Source: Companilactobacillus bobalius
GTDB taxonomy: Bacteria > Bacillota > Bacilli > Lactobacillales > Lactobacillaceae
Assembly (NCBI RefSeq): GCF_009764355.1
Contig: NZ_LNUA01000077.1
Coordinates: 186,001 to 250,000 of the forward strand
Reading direction: 5' to 3'
Length of the DNA stretch: 64,000 nucleotides
Shown here: positions 16,705 through 25,369 of the stretch, piece after piece
Numbering within the stretch: the first letter of the stretch is position 1
Layout: each line of letters starts with the position of its first letter
Made by a program: the position numbers and the translations under genes
Notes under the pieces: generated by a model
What the model was told of the DNA's origin: nothing
Databases searched by the model: none
The model's input: the letters and a program-made list of their open reading frames with translations, nothing else

Positions 16705-18153
16705 ATGGGAACAATACAAATAAAAGATGCTAGTTTTAGATATGATCAAATGGCAACAGATCTTTTCAGCAAAATCAATTTGAAAATAGACGAGTCCTGG
16801 AAATTGGGACTGATAGGACGTAATGGCCGTGGTAAGACAACATTATTAAAGATGATAATGGGACAATTAAATTTTTCAGGGGAAATAATTTCTAATCTGA
16901 ACTTTTATTATTATCCACAGACGGTTGTTGATAAAAATGTGCCAACCGTTGAAGTAGTTAAGAATTTAGCACATTTAGAAGATTACGATCTTTGGAAAAT
17001 TGAAATTGAATTAGAAAAGTTGCAAGTTGATGCGGATGTTTTGCAACGAAAATTTTCTAATTTAAGTCCTGGTGAACAAACTAAAGTGTTGTTGGCTATT
17101 CTATTTCTCGATGAATCAGGTTTTCAATTGCTTGATGAACCGACGAATCATTTAGATATTGAAGGTCGAAAAACAGTAGCTAATTACTTAAAAGGTAAAA
17201 AGGGATTTATAGTTATAAGTCATGATAAAAGTTTTTTAAATCCAGTGATTAATCACGTAATATCAATTGATCGAAACGAAATTTCGGTTTATAAGGGAAA
17301 TTTTGATACTTGGCAACAGCAAAAGAATTATCAGGATGAACGAGAATTATCTCAAAAGAGACAGTTGCAAAAAGATATTAATCGTTTAAAAGTCACGGCT
17401 AATGAACGAAAAAATTGGGCATTGGAATCGGAAGTTAATCCTGATAGTACTGCTAGAAAGATGATGAAGAAGGCCCAACACGTTCTGAAACGAATTGATA
17501 AATCGGTAAGTGAGAAGCAGTCTTTATTGAAGAATATTGAAATTGAAGATCCATTAAAATTTAATTATCAAGAATTAAAGTATCCTAAGGTCCCTCTACG
17601 GGTAGTTGATTTATCCTTGAAAAGGGATAAAATAATGATTCCTAAAGTTGATTTTAAAATAGAAGTGAATCAAGTTATTTCACTAATGGGACCCAATGGA
17701 ATTGGAAAAAGTTCAATCGTCAAAAGTATTTTAGGATTGTCTCATTTTTTTGAACAGAGTGGAGATATCCAATTGGCTAAAAGGTTAAAAATTTCTTATC
17801 TGCGTCAAGACAATGAATTGCAAGGTACTATCAGACAATTGGCGGAACAAAAACAAATCGAGCCTGAATTAATTTTTTCCAATTTACGTAAGTTAGGCTT
17901 TGAACGCTATCTCTTTGAACAACCGATTGAACAAATGAGTCAGGGACAACGTCGAAAAGTCGCATTGGCAGTTAGTTTGTCAGAAGAGGCTAATCTTTAT
18001 TTCTGGGACGAGCCTTTGAATTACTTGGATGTGATTACTCGTCAACAAATTATTGAAGCAATAAAAAAACAACATCCAACGATGTTGTTAATCGATCACG
18101 ATCAAGATCTAATTGATGCGGTTTCTAGTGCCAAGGTTTACTTACATTATTAG
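16705..18153 (+). CDS. ABC-F ribosome-protection protein, Lsa-like (paralog 2, shortened linker)
   Basis: A 482-residue tandem paralog of the gene at 15098 with the same motifs: Walker A LIGRNGRGKTTL, LSPGE, LLDEPTNHLD, then MGPNGIGKSS, MSQGQ and DEPLNYLD. It is 16 residues shorter, almost all in the inter-domain linker, where HKNRKHYTEK...GFIGTKAAKMMK of paralog 1 is replaced by EVNPDSTARKMMK. The linker (antibiotic-resistance domain) sets drug specificity in ABC-F proteins, so activity may differ or be lost. Stretches of near-identical DNA with paralog 1 point to recombination. RBS GGAGG lies 10 bases upstream, behind the leader ORF and hairpin. Likely cotranscribed with paralog 1. Confidence 0.83.
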   Translation: MGTIQIKDASFRYDQMATDLFSKINLKIDESWKLGLIGRNGRGKTTLLKMIMGQLNFSGEIISNLNFYYYPQTVVDKNVPTVEVVKNLAHLEDYDLWKIEIELEKLQVDADVLQRKFSNLSPGEQTKVLLAILFLDESGFQLLDEPTNHLDIEGRKTVANYLKGKKGFIVISHDKSFLNPVINHVISIDRNEISVYKGNFDTWQQQKNYQDERELSQKRQLQKDINRLKVTANERKNWALESEVNPDSTARKMMKKAQHVLKRIDKSVSEKQSLLKNIEIEDPLKFNYQELKYPKVPLRVVDLSLKRDKIMIPKVDFKIEVNQVISLMGPNGIGKSSIVKSILGLSHFFEQSGDIQLAKRLKISYLRQDNELQGTIRQLAEQKQIEPELIFSNLRKLGFERYLFEQPIEQMSQGQRRKVALAVSLSEEANLYFWDEPLNYLDVITRQQIIEAIKKQHPTMLLIDHDQDLIDAVSSAKVYLHY

Positions 18154-18160
18154 AATGGTA

Positions 18161-18189
18161 TTGAATAATTGTGTAACTCATGATATTAT
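18161..18189 (+). promoter_or_regulatory. rpmE2 promoter
   Basis: TTGAAT (18161-18166), 17-bp spacer, TATTAT (18184-18189). Confidence 0.7.
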
Positions 18190-18253
18190 TAGACACTGTT
18201 AGTAATTTAATCTATATTTCTGTAAAAGATTTATGGCAAAGGAGCGACATAGA

Positions 18254-18502
18254 ATGAAACAAGGAATTCACCCAGATTACCATCAAGTTGTATTTATGGA
18301 TTCATCAACAGGTAAGAAGTTCTTAGCTGGTTCAACTGTTGAATCAAAAGAAACAACTGATTTCGAAGGTAACGAATATCCATTAATTCGTGTTGAAATC
18401 TCATCAGATTCACATCCTTTCTACACTGGTAAACAAAAGTTTGCTCAAGCAGATGGACGTATCGACCGTTTCAACAAGAAATATGGCTTGTCAAACAAGT
18501 AA
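18254..18502 (+). CDS. rpmE2: 50S ribosomal protein L31 type B
   Basis: An 82-residue protein starting [20 protein letters not shown] and ending [11 protein letters not shown], the standard type B L31. It has no cysteines, so it is the zinc-independent form used when zinc is scarce; whether the genome also has a zinc-binding L31 cannot be seen. It bridges the subunits at the central protuberance. ATG at 18254 is preferred over an upstream in-frame ATG at 18233 because AAAGGAG falls between the two at the right distance. It has its own promoter and terminator, isolating it from the ABC-F genes. Confidence 0.95.
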   Translation: MKQGIHPDYHQVVFMDSSTGKKFLAGSTVESKETTDFEGNEYPLIRVEISSDSHPFYTGKQKFAQADGRIDRFNKKYGLSNK

Positions 18503-18505
18503 AAA

Positions 18506-18536
18506 AAGTCATCCGAATGGATGGCTTATTTTTTTT
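18506..18536 (+). terminator. Terminator between convergent rpmE2 and MFS genes
   Basis: AAGTCATCC / GGATGGCTT stem with GAAT loop and eight T. Confidence 0.9.
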
Positions 18537-18544
18537 GCAAAGCT

Positions 18545-19777
18545 TTATATTTTGACTTTGCTTTTCTTTGATTTCAAGTGTGTATAAACCCAAATGAAGT
18601 TGATTAAGGCTAAACCGCTAGTACTGATAAAGACAGCAGAATAACTTAAGGCACTGGTGATATAAGAACCTAAGAGTGGTCCACAGACATTACCAACTGA
18701 TTGGAATGACTGATTATATCCGAAGATTCTACCAGTGTACTTTGGATCAGTATATTTGGCCAGAATTGTCTGAACCTGAGGAACTAAGCAGGCATCGGAA
18801 ACACCAACTAAGAATCTCAAAGCAGCCAACTGCCAAACGTTAGTGACAAAGGCTTGTGGAATGTAAACTAAGATGGCAAAAATTAATCCACCAACTAAAA
18901 TTTTCCCCGTCCCAATTTTGTCACCTAGAGCACCAAATCTAGGCGCAGCAATAATATTAGCAATACCTGGCATCGCCGCAACGACTCCAGCTACCAACGT
19001 GACCTGACTAGAATTGTGCATTAATTGTTTAACGTACAAACTAATGATCGGGTTAATTGAGTTGTTAGAGGTCTGAATAATCATGGTTGTGACAAACATT
19101 GCCAAAATGAGATTAGGATTTTTCAACTTGTGGAAAATTTCCTTCGTTGATTCCTCTTCACCTTTGGGAATAGGTTTGAAATCTTCTTTGATGAAGATAG
19201 TAACCAAGATGAAAGCAATGAAAAGTAGAGAACCGGTTATCATAAAGGGAATTCGATAACCAAAATATTGTGCAATTACACCGCCGACCAGTGGCCCTAA
19301 TAAAGTACCGGAGATAACACCGGTATTTAAAGTACCCAAGGCTTTTCCACTTTCAGATCTAGGAGCTGTTGAAGCAATTAATGTGTTGGAATTGCTAACG
19401 AATCCAGAAAAGACACCTTGAAGGAGTCTTAGAACAACTAATTGCCAGGGTGCAGTTACGAAGGCCTGTAGGAAAATAACAATCGCCATGCCAAGTGAAG
19501 CTCGAATTAGCATTAATTTTCGACCACGACGGTCAGCAATCTTACCCCAAATAGGAGAAATAATTGCCATGACTAAAAAGGTCGATGAAAAGGCAATACC
19601 ATTCCAGATCACAAGTTGACTTTTTGTGAAATTACCTAACTGGTTAATGTATAATGGCATAAAAGGTGTAATCATACTAAAGCCAATACCTGATACAAAA
19701 GTACTAAACCATAAAACTATTAGATTCTTTTTCCAATAATTATTCGGTTCAGGAGTATCACTTGTACTAGATGTCAT
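18545..19777 (-). CDS. MFS transporter, DHA1-type multidrug efflux
   Basis: A 410-residue protein with about 12 hydrophobic segments. It carries the MFS motif A (GKIADRRGRKLMLIRA) after TM2 and a motif-C-like GVISGTLLGPLVGG in TM5, which marks proton-driven exporters. A second motif-A-like FGALGDKIGTGK follows TM8. It most resembles PmrA/NorA-type drug pumps; the substrate cannot be read from sequence. The ATG at 19777 (MTSSTSD) has AAAGGA 10 bases upstream and is preferred to two closer upstream starts. It is divergent from murF and monocistronic. Confidence 0.82.
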   Translation of the reverse strand: MTSSTSDTPEPNNYWKKNLIVLWFSTFVSGIGFSMITPFMPLYINQLGNFTKSQLVIWNGIAFSSTFLVMAIISPIWGKIADRRGRKLMLIRASLGMAIVIFLQAFVTAPWQLVVLRLLQGVFSGFVSNSNTLIASTAPRSESGKALGTLNTGVISGTLLGPLVGGVIAQYFGYRIPFMITGSLLFIAFILVTIFIKEDFKPIPKGEEESTKEIFHKLKNPNLILAMFVTTMIIQTSNNSINPIISLYVKQLMHNSSQVTLVAGVVAAMPGIANIIAAPRFGALGDKIGTGKILVGGLIFAILVYIPQAFVTNVWQLAALRFLVGVSDACLVPQVQTILAKYTDPKYTGRIFGYNQSFQSVGNVCGPLLGSYITSALSYSAVFISTSGLALINFIWVYTHLKSKKSKVKI

Positions 19778-19869
19778 ATACATCAAATCCTTTCTAAGTA
19801 TCTTAGTATACTCTTTTTTTGTTTATATCTTATTATAAAATTATTTTTTCAAATTAAGGAAGTTTTTCT

Positions 19870-21234
19870 ATGAAGATGAAGTTAAGGGAAGTTTACTCTG
19901 CATTAAAAATTGAAAGTGACAACGTTGAAGACGTTGAAATAACAGGGGTTTGTTTTGACAGTCGTAAAGCTAAAACTGGTGATTTGTTTTTTCCATTGCA
20001 GGGGGAACGTGATGGACATGAGTTTATTAATAGTGCAATTAAGAATGGCATCAGTGCTACTATTTGGCAAAGTGATCACGAAATTCCTAACGACGAAGTA
20101 CCTTACGTTGTTGTAAAAAATGTTTCAGAAGCTTTTGAGAATTTAGCTAAATATTATTTGAAGAAAGTCAATCCTAAAGTTGTTGCTGTGACTGGTAGTA
20201 ACGGTAAGACAACGACTAAAGATATGATTGCTAAGATTTTAAGCACAAGCAATAATGTTGCTAAAACTCCACAAAACTTCAATAATGAAATTGGTGTGCC
20301 ATACACAATTTTGAATATGCCAACTAATACTGAAGTTTTAGTTGTCGAAATGGGAATGGATCGTCCTGGTCAAATCGACCATTTGAGCGATATTGCTAAC
20401 CCTGATATTTCCGTTATTACAATGATTGGTGAAGCGCACATTGAATTTTTTGGCACTAGAGATAAAATTGCTGATGCAAAAATGGAAATCGTCGATCACC
20501 TTAATGAAGATGGAACCTTCGTTTATAACGGGGACGAACCACTGCTATTAGAGCGCGCTGAAAAGGTAAGTCAAAGACAAGCAACTTTTGGTAATCATGA
20601 CAGTAATGATTTGTATGCGACAGAAATTAATCCTGGTAAAACAACAACTAGTTTTAAGACTAACTTGTGGCCTGAAATAGATTTTGAAATACCAATGATG
20701 GGTGAGTACAATGTCAATAATGCTTTAGCCGCAATGCTAGTAGGTAAAATGTCCCATATTAAACCAGAAGCTATGCAACAAGCATTGAAGGATTTATTTG
20801 TAACAGCCAACCGTACTGAATGGATGAAAGCTGAAAATGGCGCTGATATTTTGAGTGATGTTTATAACTCTAATCCAACTGCAGCCATCGAAGTACTTAA
20901 CAGTTTGAAAGATATTAAGACTACAGGTCGTAAATTGATTGTCTTAGGCGATATGCTAGAGTTAGGTCAAGCATCGGAAACACTTCACGAGTCTTTAGCA
21001 AGTCATATTAACAAAGAAGATTTTGCCAAAGTTTATCTTGTTGGCGATTATATGAAGTATTTACGCAACAAACTTAGTGCTAAATATGATACAAACGATC
21101 TTTTCTGGTTTGAAAAGAGTCAGTTAGAAGAATTAACTACAAAATTAAAAGAAGAATTACAGCCCAATGACACGATTTTATTAAAGGGTAGCCATGGAAT
21201 TCATTTAGAAAACGTTTTACATGAACTAATTTAG
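19870..21234 (+). CDS. murF: UDP-N-acetylmuramoyl-tripeptide--D-alanyl-D-alanine ligase
   Basis: A 454-residue Mur ligase. The N-terminal substrate domain (FDSRKAKTGDLFFPLQGERDG) is followed by the central ATPase with AVTGSNGKTTTKDMI (about residue 110) and a C-terminal domain with YNSNPTA and a LGDMLELG motif. It adds D-Ala-D-Ala to the UDP-MurNAc-tripeptide in the cytoplasm, the last soluble peptidoglycan precursor step; alr at 23501 supplies the D-Ala. RBS AAGGAAG lies upstream of the ATG. The next gene, cshA, has its own promoter after an 83-bp gap. Confidence 0.96.
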   Translation: MKMKLREVYSALKIESDNVEDVEITGVCFDSRKAKTGDLFFPLQGERDGHEFINSAIKNGISATIWQSDHEIPNDEVPYVVVKNVSEAFENLAKYYLKKVNPKVVAVTGSNGKTTTKDMIAKILSTSNNVAKTPQNFNNEIGVPYTILNMPTNTEVLVVEMGMDRPGQIDHLSDIANPDISVITMIGEAHIEFFGTRDKIADAKMEIVDHLNEDGTFVYNGDEPLLLERAEKVSQRQATFGNHDSNDLYATEINPGKTTTSFKTNLWPEIDFEIPMMGEYNVNNALAAMLVGKMSHIKPEAMQQALKDLFVTANRTEWMKAENGADILSDVYNSNPTAAIEVLNSLKDIKTTGRKLIVLGDMLELGQASETLHESLASHINKEDFAKVYLVGDYMKYLRNKLSAKYDTNDLFWFEKSQLEELTTKLKEELQPNDTILLKGSHGIHLENVLHELI

Positions 21235-21243
21235 TCTTGTCAA

Positions 21244-21272
21244 TTGTGATTGTTTATAAAACATGGTAAAGT
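21244..21272 (+). promoter_or_regulatory. cshA promoter
   Basis: TTGTGA (21244-21249), 17-bp spacer, TAAAGT (21267-21272), 45 bp before the GTG start. Moderate match. Confidence 0.45.
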
Positions 21273-21317
21273 AGATAGATTGTTATTTTATCGTGTTTTA
21301 AAAAATGGAGGACATTT

Positions 21318-22859
21318 GTGAAATTTAAAGAATTAGATTTAGATCCCAGATTACTGAGCGCTATTAATGAAGCCGGTTTCGAAGAAACAACACCCATCCA
21401 AGCTCAAACTATTCCACTAGTTATGAGTGGGGCCGACGTAATTGGCCAAGCTCAAACTGGTACAGGAAAGACGGCAGCCTTTGGTTTACCAATTTTAAAT
21501 GCCGTTGATACTCAATCAAGTAACATTCAAGCATTGATTATCTCTCCAACTAGAGAATTAGCTATTCAAACACAAGAAGAACTTTACCGCTTAGGTAGTG
21601 ACAAGAAGGTTAAGGTTCAAAGTGTTTATGGTGGATCAGATATTAGAAGACAGATCCGTGCCTTGAAGAATCACCCTCAGATCGTGGTTGGTACTCCCGG
21701 AAGAATGCTTGACCACATCAACCGTCATACCTTGAAACTTGGCAACGTTAATACCGTTGTTCTTGATGAAGCTGATGAAATGTTAGATATGGGATTCGTT
21801 GAAGATATTGAAAGTATCCTTTCAAACGTTCCAAACAAACATCAAACATTGTTATTCTCAGCTACAATGCCAAAACCTATCATGAAAATTGCTGATAAGT
21901 TTATGACAGAACCTCAAATCGTTAAGATCAAGTCAAAAGAATTGACTGCTGATAAGATTGATCAATACTTTGTTAAAGCCAAAGAATTTGAAAAATTTGA
22001 TTTGATGACTCGTTTATTCGATGTTCAAGCACCAGAATTAGCTTTGATTTTTGGTCGTACAAAGCGTCGTGTTGATGAACTTACACGTGGCTTACAAGCT
22101 CGTGGTTACAATGCTGAAGGTATTCATGGTGACTTGTCACAAGATAAGAGAACTAGCGTTTTACGTAAGTTTAAAGCTGGTAAGTTGGACTTCCTAGTTG
22201 CAACTGATGTTGCTGCTCGTGGATTGGATATTTCAGGTGTATCACATGTTTATAACTATGATATTCCTCAAGATCCTGATAGTTATGTTCACCGTATTGG
22301 CCGTACAGGTCGTGCCGGACATTCTGGTGTTTCTGTAACATTCGTTACACCAAATGAAATGGGCTACCTACGTACAATTGAAAACTTAACTAAGAAGCGT
22401 ATGGAACCACTTGCTCAACCTACTGATAAAGAAGTTCTTAAAGGACAATTGGAATCAGTTAAGCAAGATATTAAAGATACTTTGGAACATGACAAACACT
22501 TGGATCGTTTCGATTCAGCTGTTCAAGAATTGTTAGCAGATTATTCTGCCGAAGATATCGCTCGTATTTTCTTAAGCGAATCAATCAAGGATGCTGAAAG
22601 TGTTCCTGTTAAGATTGCTCCTGAAAGACCACTTCCTTCACGTAAGGTAAGTCACAGTCGCTCAGGTCACGGTCGTCGTGGTAAGTTCAACGGACATCGT
22701 GGTGGTGGAGATCACCGTGGTGGCAGTGGTAATGGCAGACGTCGTAATAGTGATCGTCGTGATGGACATCATGATGACAAGGGTGGCAAGCGCCGCGAAC
22801 ATGACAACAAACGTAATGGTCGTAGCAAAAAGTCATTCAAAATCAGAACAAATCTATAA
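21318..22859 (+). CDS. cshA: DEAD-box RNA helicase CshA
   Basis: A 513-residue protein with all DEAD-box motifs: Q motif [19 protein letters not shown], Ia PTRELAIQ, Ib TPGR, II DEAD, III SAT, and in domain 2 RGLDISGV and [10 protein letters not shown]. An Arg/Gly/His-rich basic tail begins near residue 440 and probably aids RNA binding. CshA associates with the RNA degradosome and ribosome assembly and is important in the cold. GTG start with TGGAGGACATTT just upstream. Followed by a wobble-rich terminator and the acpS-alr pair, the common lactobacillus order. Confidence 0.95.
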   Translation: MKFKELDLDPRLLSAINEAGFEETTPIQAQTIPLVMSGADVIGQAQTGTGKTAAFGLPILNAVDTQSSNIQALIISPTRELAIQTQEELYRLGSDKKVKVQSVYGGSDIRRQIRALKNHPQIVVGTPGRMLDHINRHTLKLGNVNTVVLDEADEMLDMGFVEDIESILSNVPNKHQTLLFSATMPKPIMKIADKFMTEPQIVKIKSKELTADKIDQYFVKAKEFEKFDLMTRLFDVQAPELALIFGRTKRRVDELTRGLQARGYNAEGIHGDLSQDKRTSVLRKFKAGKLDFLVATDVAARGLDISGVSHVYNYDIPQDPDSYVHRIGRTGRAGHSGVSVTFVTPNEMGYLRTIENLTKKRMEPLAQPTDKEVLKGQLESVKQDIKDTLEHDKHLDRFDSAVQELLADYSAEDIARIFLSESIKDAESVPVKIAPERPLPSRKVSHSRSGHGRRGKFNGHRGGGDHRGGSGNGRRRNSDRRDGHHDDKGGKRREHDNKRNGRSKKSFKIRTNL

Positions 22860-22907
22860 TCAATGAATATGAATTATAATTATTGAAAATATAATTATAA
22901 TAATGAG

Positions 22908-22942
22908 GTCAGGGTAAATTATTTTACTTTGGCTTTTTTTTT
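22908..22942 (+). terminator. Terminator after cshA
   Basis: GTCAGGGTAAA / TTTACTTTGGC stem with several G-T pairs and nine T. The 280-bp gap before acpS also holds the promoter and palindrome listed next; otherwise nothing coding is seen there. Confidence 0.75.
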
Positions 22943-22984
22943 ACAGTAAAATAGACCTGCCGAGATGGTTGAAACTCGATAAAC

Positions 22985-23012
22985 TTGAAAAGTTGCCTAA
23001 AAATGCTATGAT
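22985..23012 (+). promoter_or_regulatory. acpS-alr promoter
   Basis: TTGAAA (22985-22990), 16-bp spacer, TATGAT (23007-23012), leaving a leader of about 120 bases before acpS. Confidence 0.55.
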
Positions 23013-23087
23013 TTAAGCTTAAATCAAACAAATTTTAATTTAATTGCTGATTGAAACTGCAAAAAATTGAAAACTATGCTTTACTTC

Positions 23088-23106
23088 AATTGAAAACTTT
23101 TCAATT
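23088..23106. repeat. 19-bp palindrome in the acpS leader
   Basis: AATTGAAAAcTTTTCAATT, perfect arms of nine around one base, 33 bp before acpS. TTGAAA recurs nearby at 23051 and 23068. Possible operator or mRNA hairpin. No T-run follows. Confidence 0.6.
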
Positions 23107-23139
23107 TATTAATTAAAAAAATGGATTGCGAGAAAAAAT

Positions 23140-23499
23140 ATGATCAAAGGATTAGGTATAGATATTGCAGAAATTGACCGTGTACGAAAGATTTATGGTC
23201 GTCACCCTCGATTTTTAGAGAAAATTTTGAATGAAGATGAGGTTGAAGTCTTTAATAACCTAAATACTGAGAAGGCTAAGATGACATACTTAACAGGAAG
23301 GTTTTCTGTAAAAGAAGCCTTTACGAAAGCTATGGGTACTGGCCTTCGCGGAATAGGATTTCATGATTTGAGCGTTTTGAATCATGAATCAGGTCAACCT
23401 TATATTAAAACTGAAATTTTCAAAGGTAATATTCATGTATCAATATCAGATACAGATGAACTAGTAATAACTGAGGTTATTCTAGAGGAGGAGAAGTAA
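23140..23499 (+). CDS. acpS: Holo-[acyl-carrier-protein] synthase
   Basis: A 119-residue protein with the AcpS signatures GLGIDIAEIDRV (Mg-binding Asp8) and GRFSVKEAFTKAMGTG (catalytic Glu/Lys). It transfers 4'-phosphopantetheine from CoA to apo-ACP, activating fatty acid synthesis. The ATG has only a weak GCGAG upstream, so translation may be low or leader-controlled. It ends one base before alr, with which it must be cotranscribed; this acpS-alr pairing is widespread in Bacilli. No toxin-antitoxin pair follows, unlike Bacillus. Confidence 0.95.
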   Translation: MIKGLGIDIAEIDRVRKIYGRHPRFLEKILNEDEVEVFNNLNTEKAKMTYLTGRFSVKEAFTKAMGTGLRGIGFHDLSVLNHESGQPYIKTEIFKGNIHVSISDTDELVITEVILEEEK

Positions 23500-23500
23500 A

Positions 23501-24613
23501 ATGTTACCATCAATTCATCGTCCAGCCTATGTTGAAGTAGACTTATCAAAGTTAAAGAGAAATTTACAAAATGAACTAGAGGCTGTTCCTGAAGGAACAA
23601 AGGTTTTTGCTGTTGTAAAAGCTAACGCTTACGGTCATGGTTTAGTTAAAGTCGCTCAGTCTGAAATTGAATTTGGAGCATCTGGACTTTGTGTGGCTTC
23701 ATTAGATGAAGGTCTAGAGATTCGAAATAGTGGCGTTACAGCACCTATTTTAGTTTTGGGTATAGTTCCCGTAGAATATGCTAAAGTGGCCGCACGTGCC
23801 GATATTTCGTTAACAGTCGGTAGTTTAGATTGGCTGAAGGTAGCTGTGGAATTAAGAGTTACTAATTTGAAAGTTCATATTGCTGTCGATAGTGGTATGG
23901 GTCGAATTGGTTTCCAAGATAAGGATAGTTTGATTGAAGCATGTAACTATTTAAATGAGCACAAAGAAGCATTTATCCCAGAAGGATTATTTACACACTT
24001 TGCAACTGCTGATAGTCCTGATGAAAGTTATTTTGAAAAACAGGTTAAGAATTTCAAAGAAATGTCTAGTGATTTACCAACTAAATTCACTTATGTTCAT
24101 TGTGCTAATTCCGCTACAGCTTTGTGGCACAAAGATTTGGCTGTCAATATGGTGAGATATGGTTTGGCCTTGTATGGCTTGAATCCATCAGGAACTGATA
24201 TTACGAAATTACCATATGAACTAGAACCTGCCTTAAGTTTGTATTCAGAACTCACATTTGTTAAAAAGATCAAAGCTGGACAGAGCGTTGGGTATGGAGC
24301 TACATACACTAGTAAAGAAGACGAGTGGATCGGGACAATTCCTATCGGCTATGCAGATGGTTGGTTGAGAAGAATGCAGGGCTGCGATGTTTTGATCAAC
24401 GGAGAACGTTGTCAGAGTGTTGGTCGTGTTTGCATGGATCAGTTCATGGTTCGCTTGCCTAAGGAATTACCAGTTGGTACAAAGGTTACTTTGATTGGTA
24501 AAGATGGCAATGAAGAGATTACAGCAACGGATGCATCAAAGTATGCTGGAACAATCAGTTATGAAATTCTTTGCTGCTTGAGTGAAAGATTACCTCGAGT
24601 TTATAAATATTAA
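23501..24613 (+). CDS. alr: Alanine racemase
   Basis: A 370-residue fold-type III PLP enzyme. The PLP lysine sits in AVVKANAYGHG (about residue 39). The second catalytic base is Tyr in SVGYGATYTS (about residue 265). SGMGRIGF and GRVCMDQFMV are also characteristic. It interconverts L- and D-alanine for peptidoglycan (with MurF, 19870) and teichoic acid D-alanylation. RBS GGAGGAG lies within the end of acpS, giving close coupling. The transcript ends at the hairpin after it. Confidence 0.96.
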   Translation: MLPSIHRPAYVEVDLSKLKRNLQNELEAVPEGTKVFAVVKANAYGHGLVKVAQSEIEFGASGLCVASLDEGLEIRNSGVTAPILVLGIVPVEYAKVAARADISLTVGSLDWLKVAVELRVTNLKVHIAVDSGMGRIGFQDKDSLIEACNYLNEHKEAFIPEGLFTHFATADSPDESYFEKQVKNFKEMSSDLPTKFTYVHCANSATALWHKDLAVNMVRYGLALYGLNPSGTDITKLPYELEPALSLYSELTFVKKIKAGQSVGYGATYTSKEDEWIGTIPIGYADGWLRRMQGCDVLINGERCQSVGRVCMDQFMVRLPKELPVGTKVTLIGKDGNEEITATDASKYAGTISYEILCCLSERLPRVYKY

Positions 24614-24621
24614 AATAATAA

Positions 24622-24659
24622 AAATTCAAGTAGAATACAATTTCTACTTGAATTTTTTT
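24622..24659 (+). terminator. Terminator after alr
   Basis: ATTCAAGTAGAA / TTCTACTTGAAT perfect 12-bp stem with seven T. Confidence 0.92.
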
Positions 24660-24705
24660 GTTAGTGCTTTATTCTTTAATATTAAATAACGAGGGGGAAA
24701 TCATC

Positions 24706-25299
24706 ATCACAAAAACATTATTGTTACTAGCAGACGGATTCGAATCTTATGAGGCCAGTGTCTTTACCGATGTATTAGGTTGGAACTTATTTGAAGGTGA
24801 TAAGACGACTGAACTAGTATCTGTGGGGATGCATCCACAATTGAAGTGTACATGGGGATACTCCAATATACCTGATTGTCAATTGTCAGAAATCAATTTA
24901 GCGGATTACGATGCTTTAGCTATACCAGGAGGATTTGAGGAGGCAGGTTTCTATCAAGATGCTTTCAGTACAGAGTTTGGTGATGTGATTCGTGAGTTCG
25001 ATTCTCAGAATAAACCAATTGCTTCAATTTGTGTTGCGGCCTTGGCACTCGGTAATAGTGGCATTTTGAAGGGCAGAAAAGCAACAACCTATTCTTATCC
25101 TGAAAATCCTCGTCAAGATCAATTAGCTCAAATGGGAGTTTCAGTAGTACGTGACCAACCATTAGTTGTGGATAATAATATTGTGACTTCATCTTCACCT
25201 GCAACGGCTTTAGATGTGGCTTTTTGGTTATTAGAGAGATTAACCAACGCAAACAATGTTGAAAAGGTTAAAGGATTAATGGGATTCCATAAAAATTAA
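24706..25299 (+). CDS. DJ-1/PfpI superfamily protein with apparent ATC start
   Basis: A 197-residue protein beginning (I/M)TKTLLLLADGFESYE, the DJ-1/PfpI N-terminus with its conserved Glu. It has the nucleophile-elbow Cys in ASICVAALALG and a C-terminal TSSSPATALDVAFWLLE. Family members act as deglycase/chaperone-like or amidase proteins in stress; the substrate here is unknown. The only sensible RBS, GAGGGGG (24691-24697), stands 8 bases before an ATC codon that aligns with the family's initiator Met. The nearest in-frame canonical starts are TTG 24658 and GTG 24664, at and just past the end of the alr terminator and lacking an RBS. Either ATC initiates or the start codon has mutated. Confidence 0.75.
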   Translation: MTKTLLLLADGFESYEASVFTDVLGWNLFEGDKTTELVSVGMHPQLKCTWGYSNIPDCQLSEINLADYDALAIPGGFEEAGFYQDAFSTEFGDVIREFDSQNKPIASICVAALALGNSGILKGRKATTYSYPENPRQDQLAQMGVSVVRDQPLVVDNNIVTSSSPATALDVAFWLLERLTNANNVEKVKGLMGFHKN

Positions 25300-25369
25300 A
25301 CGCAAATAATTGTTACATAAATGAAAATAGTAGTATTCTCTGGTTGAGATTTTAGAAAAAGGGAAAGAA

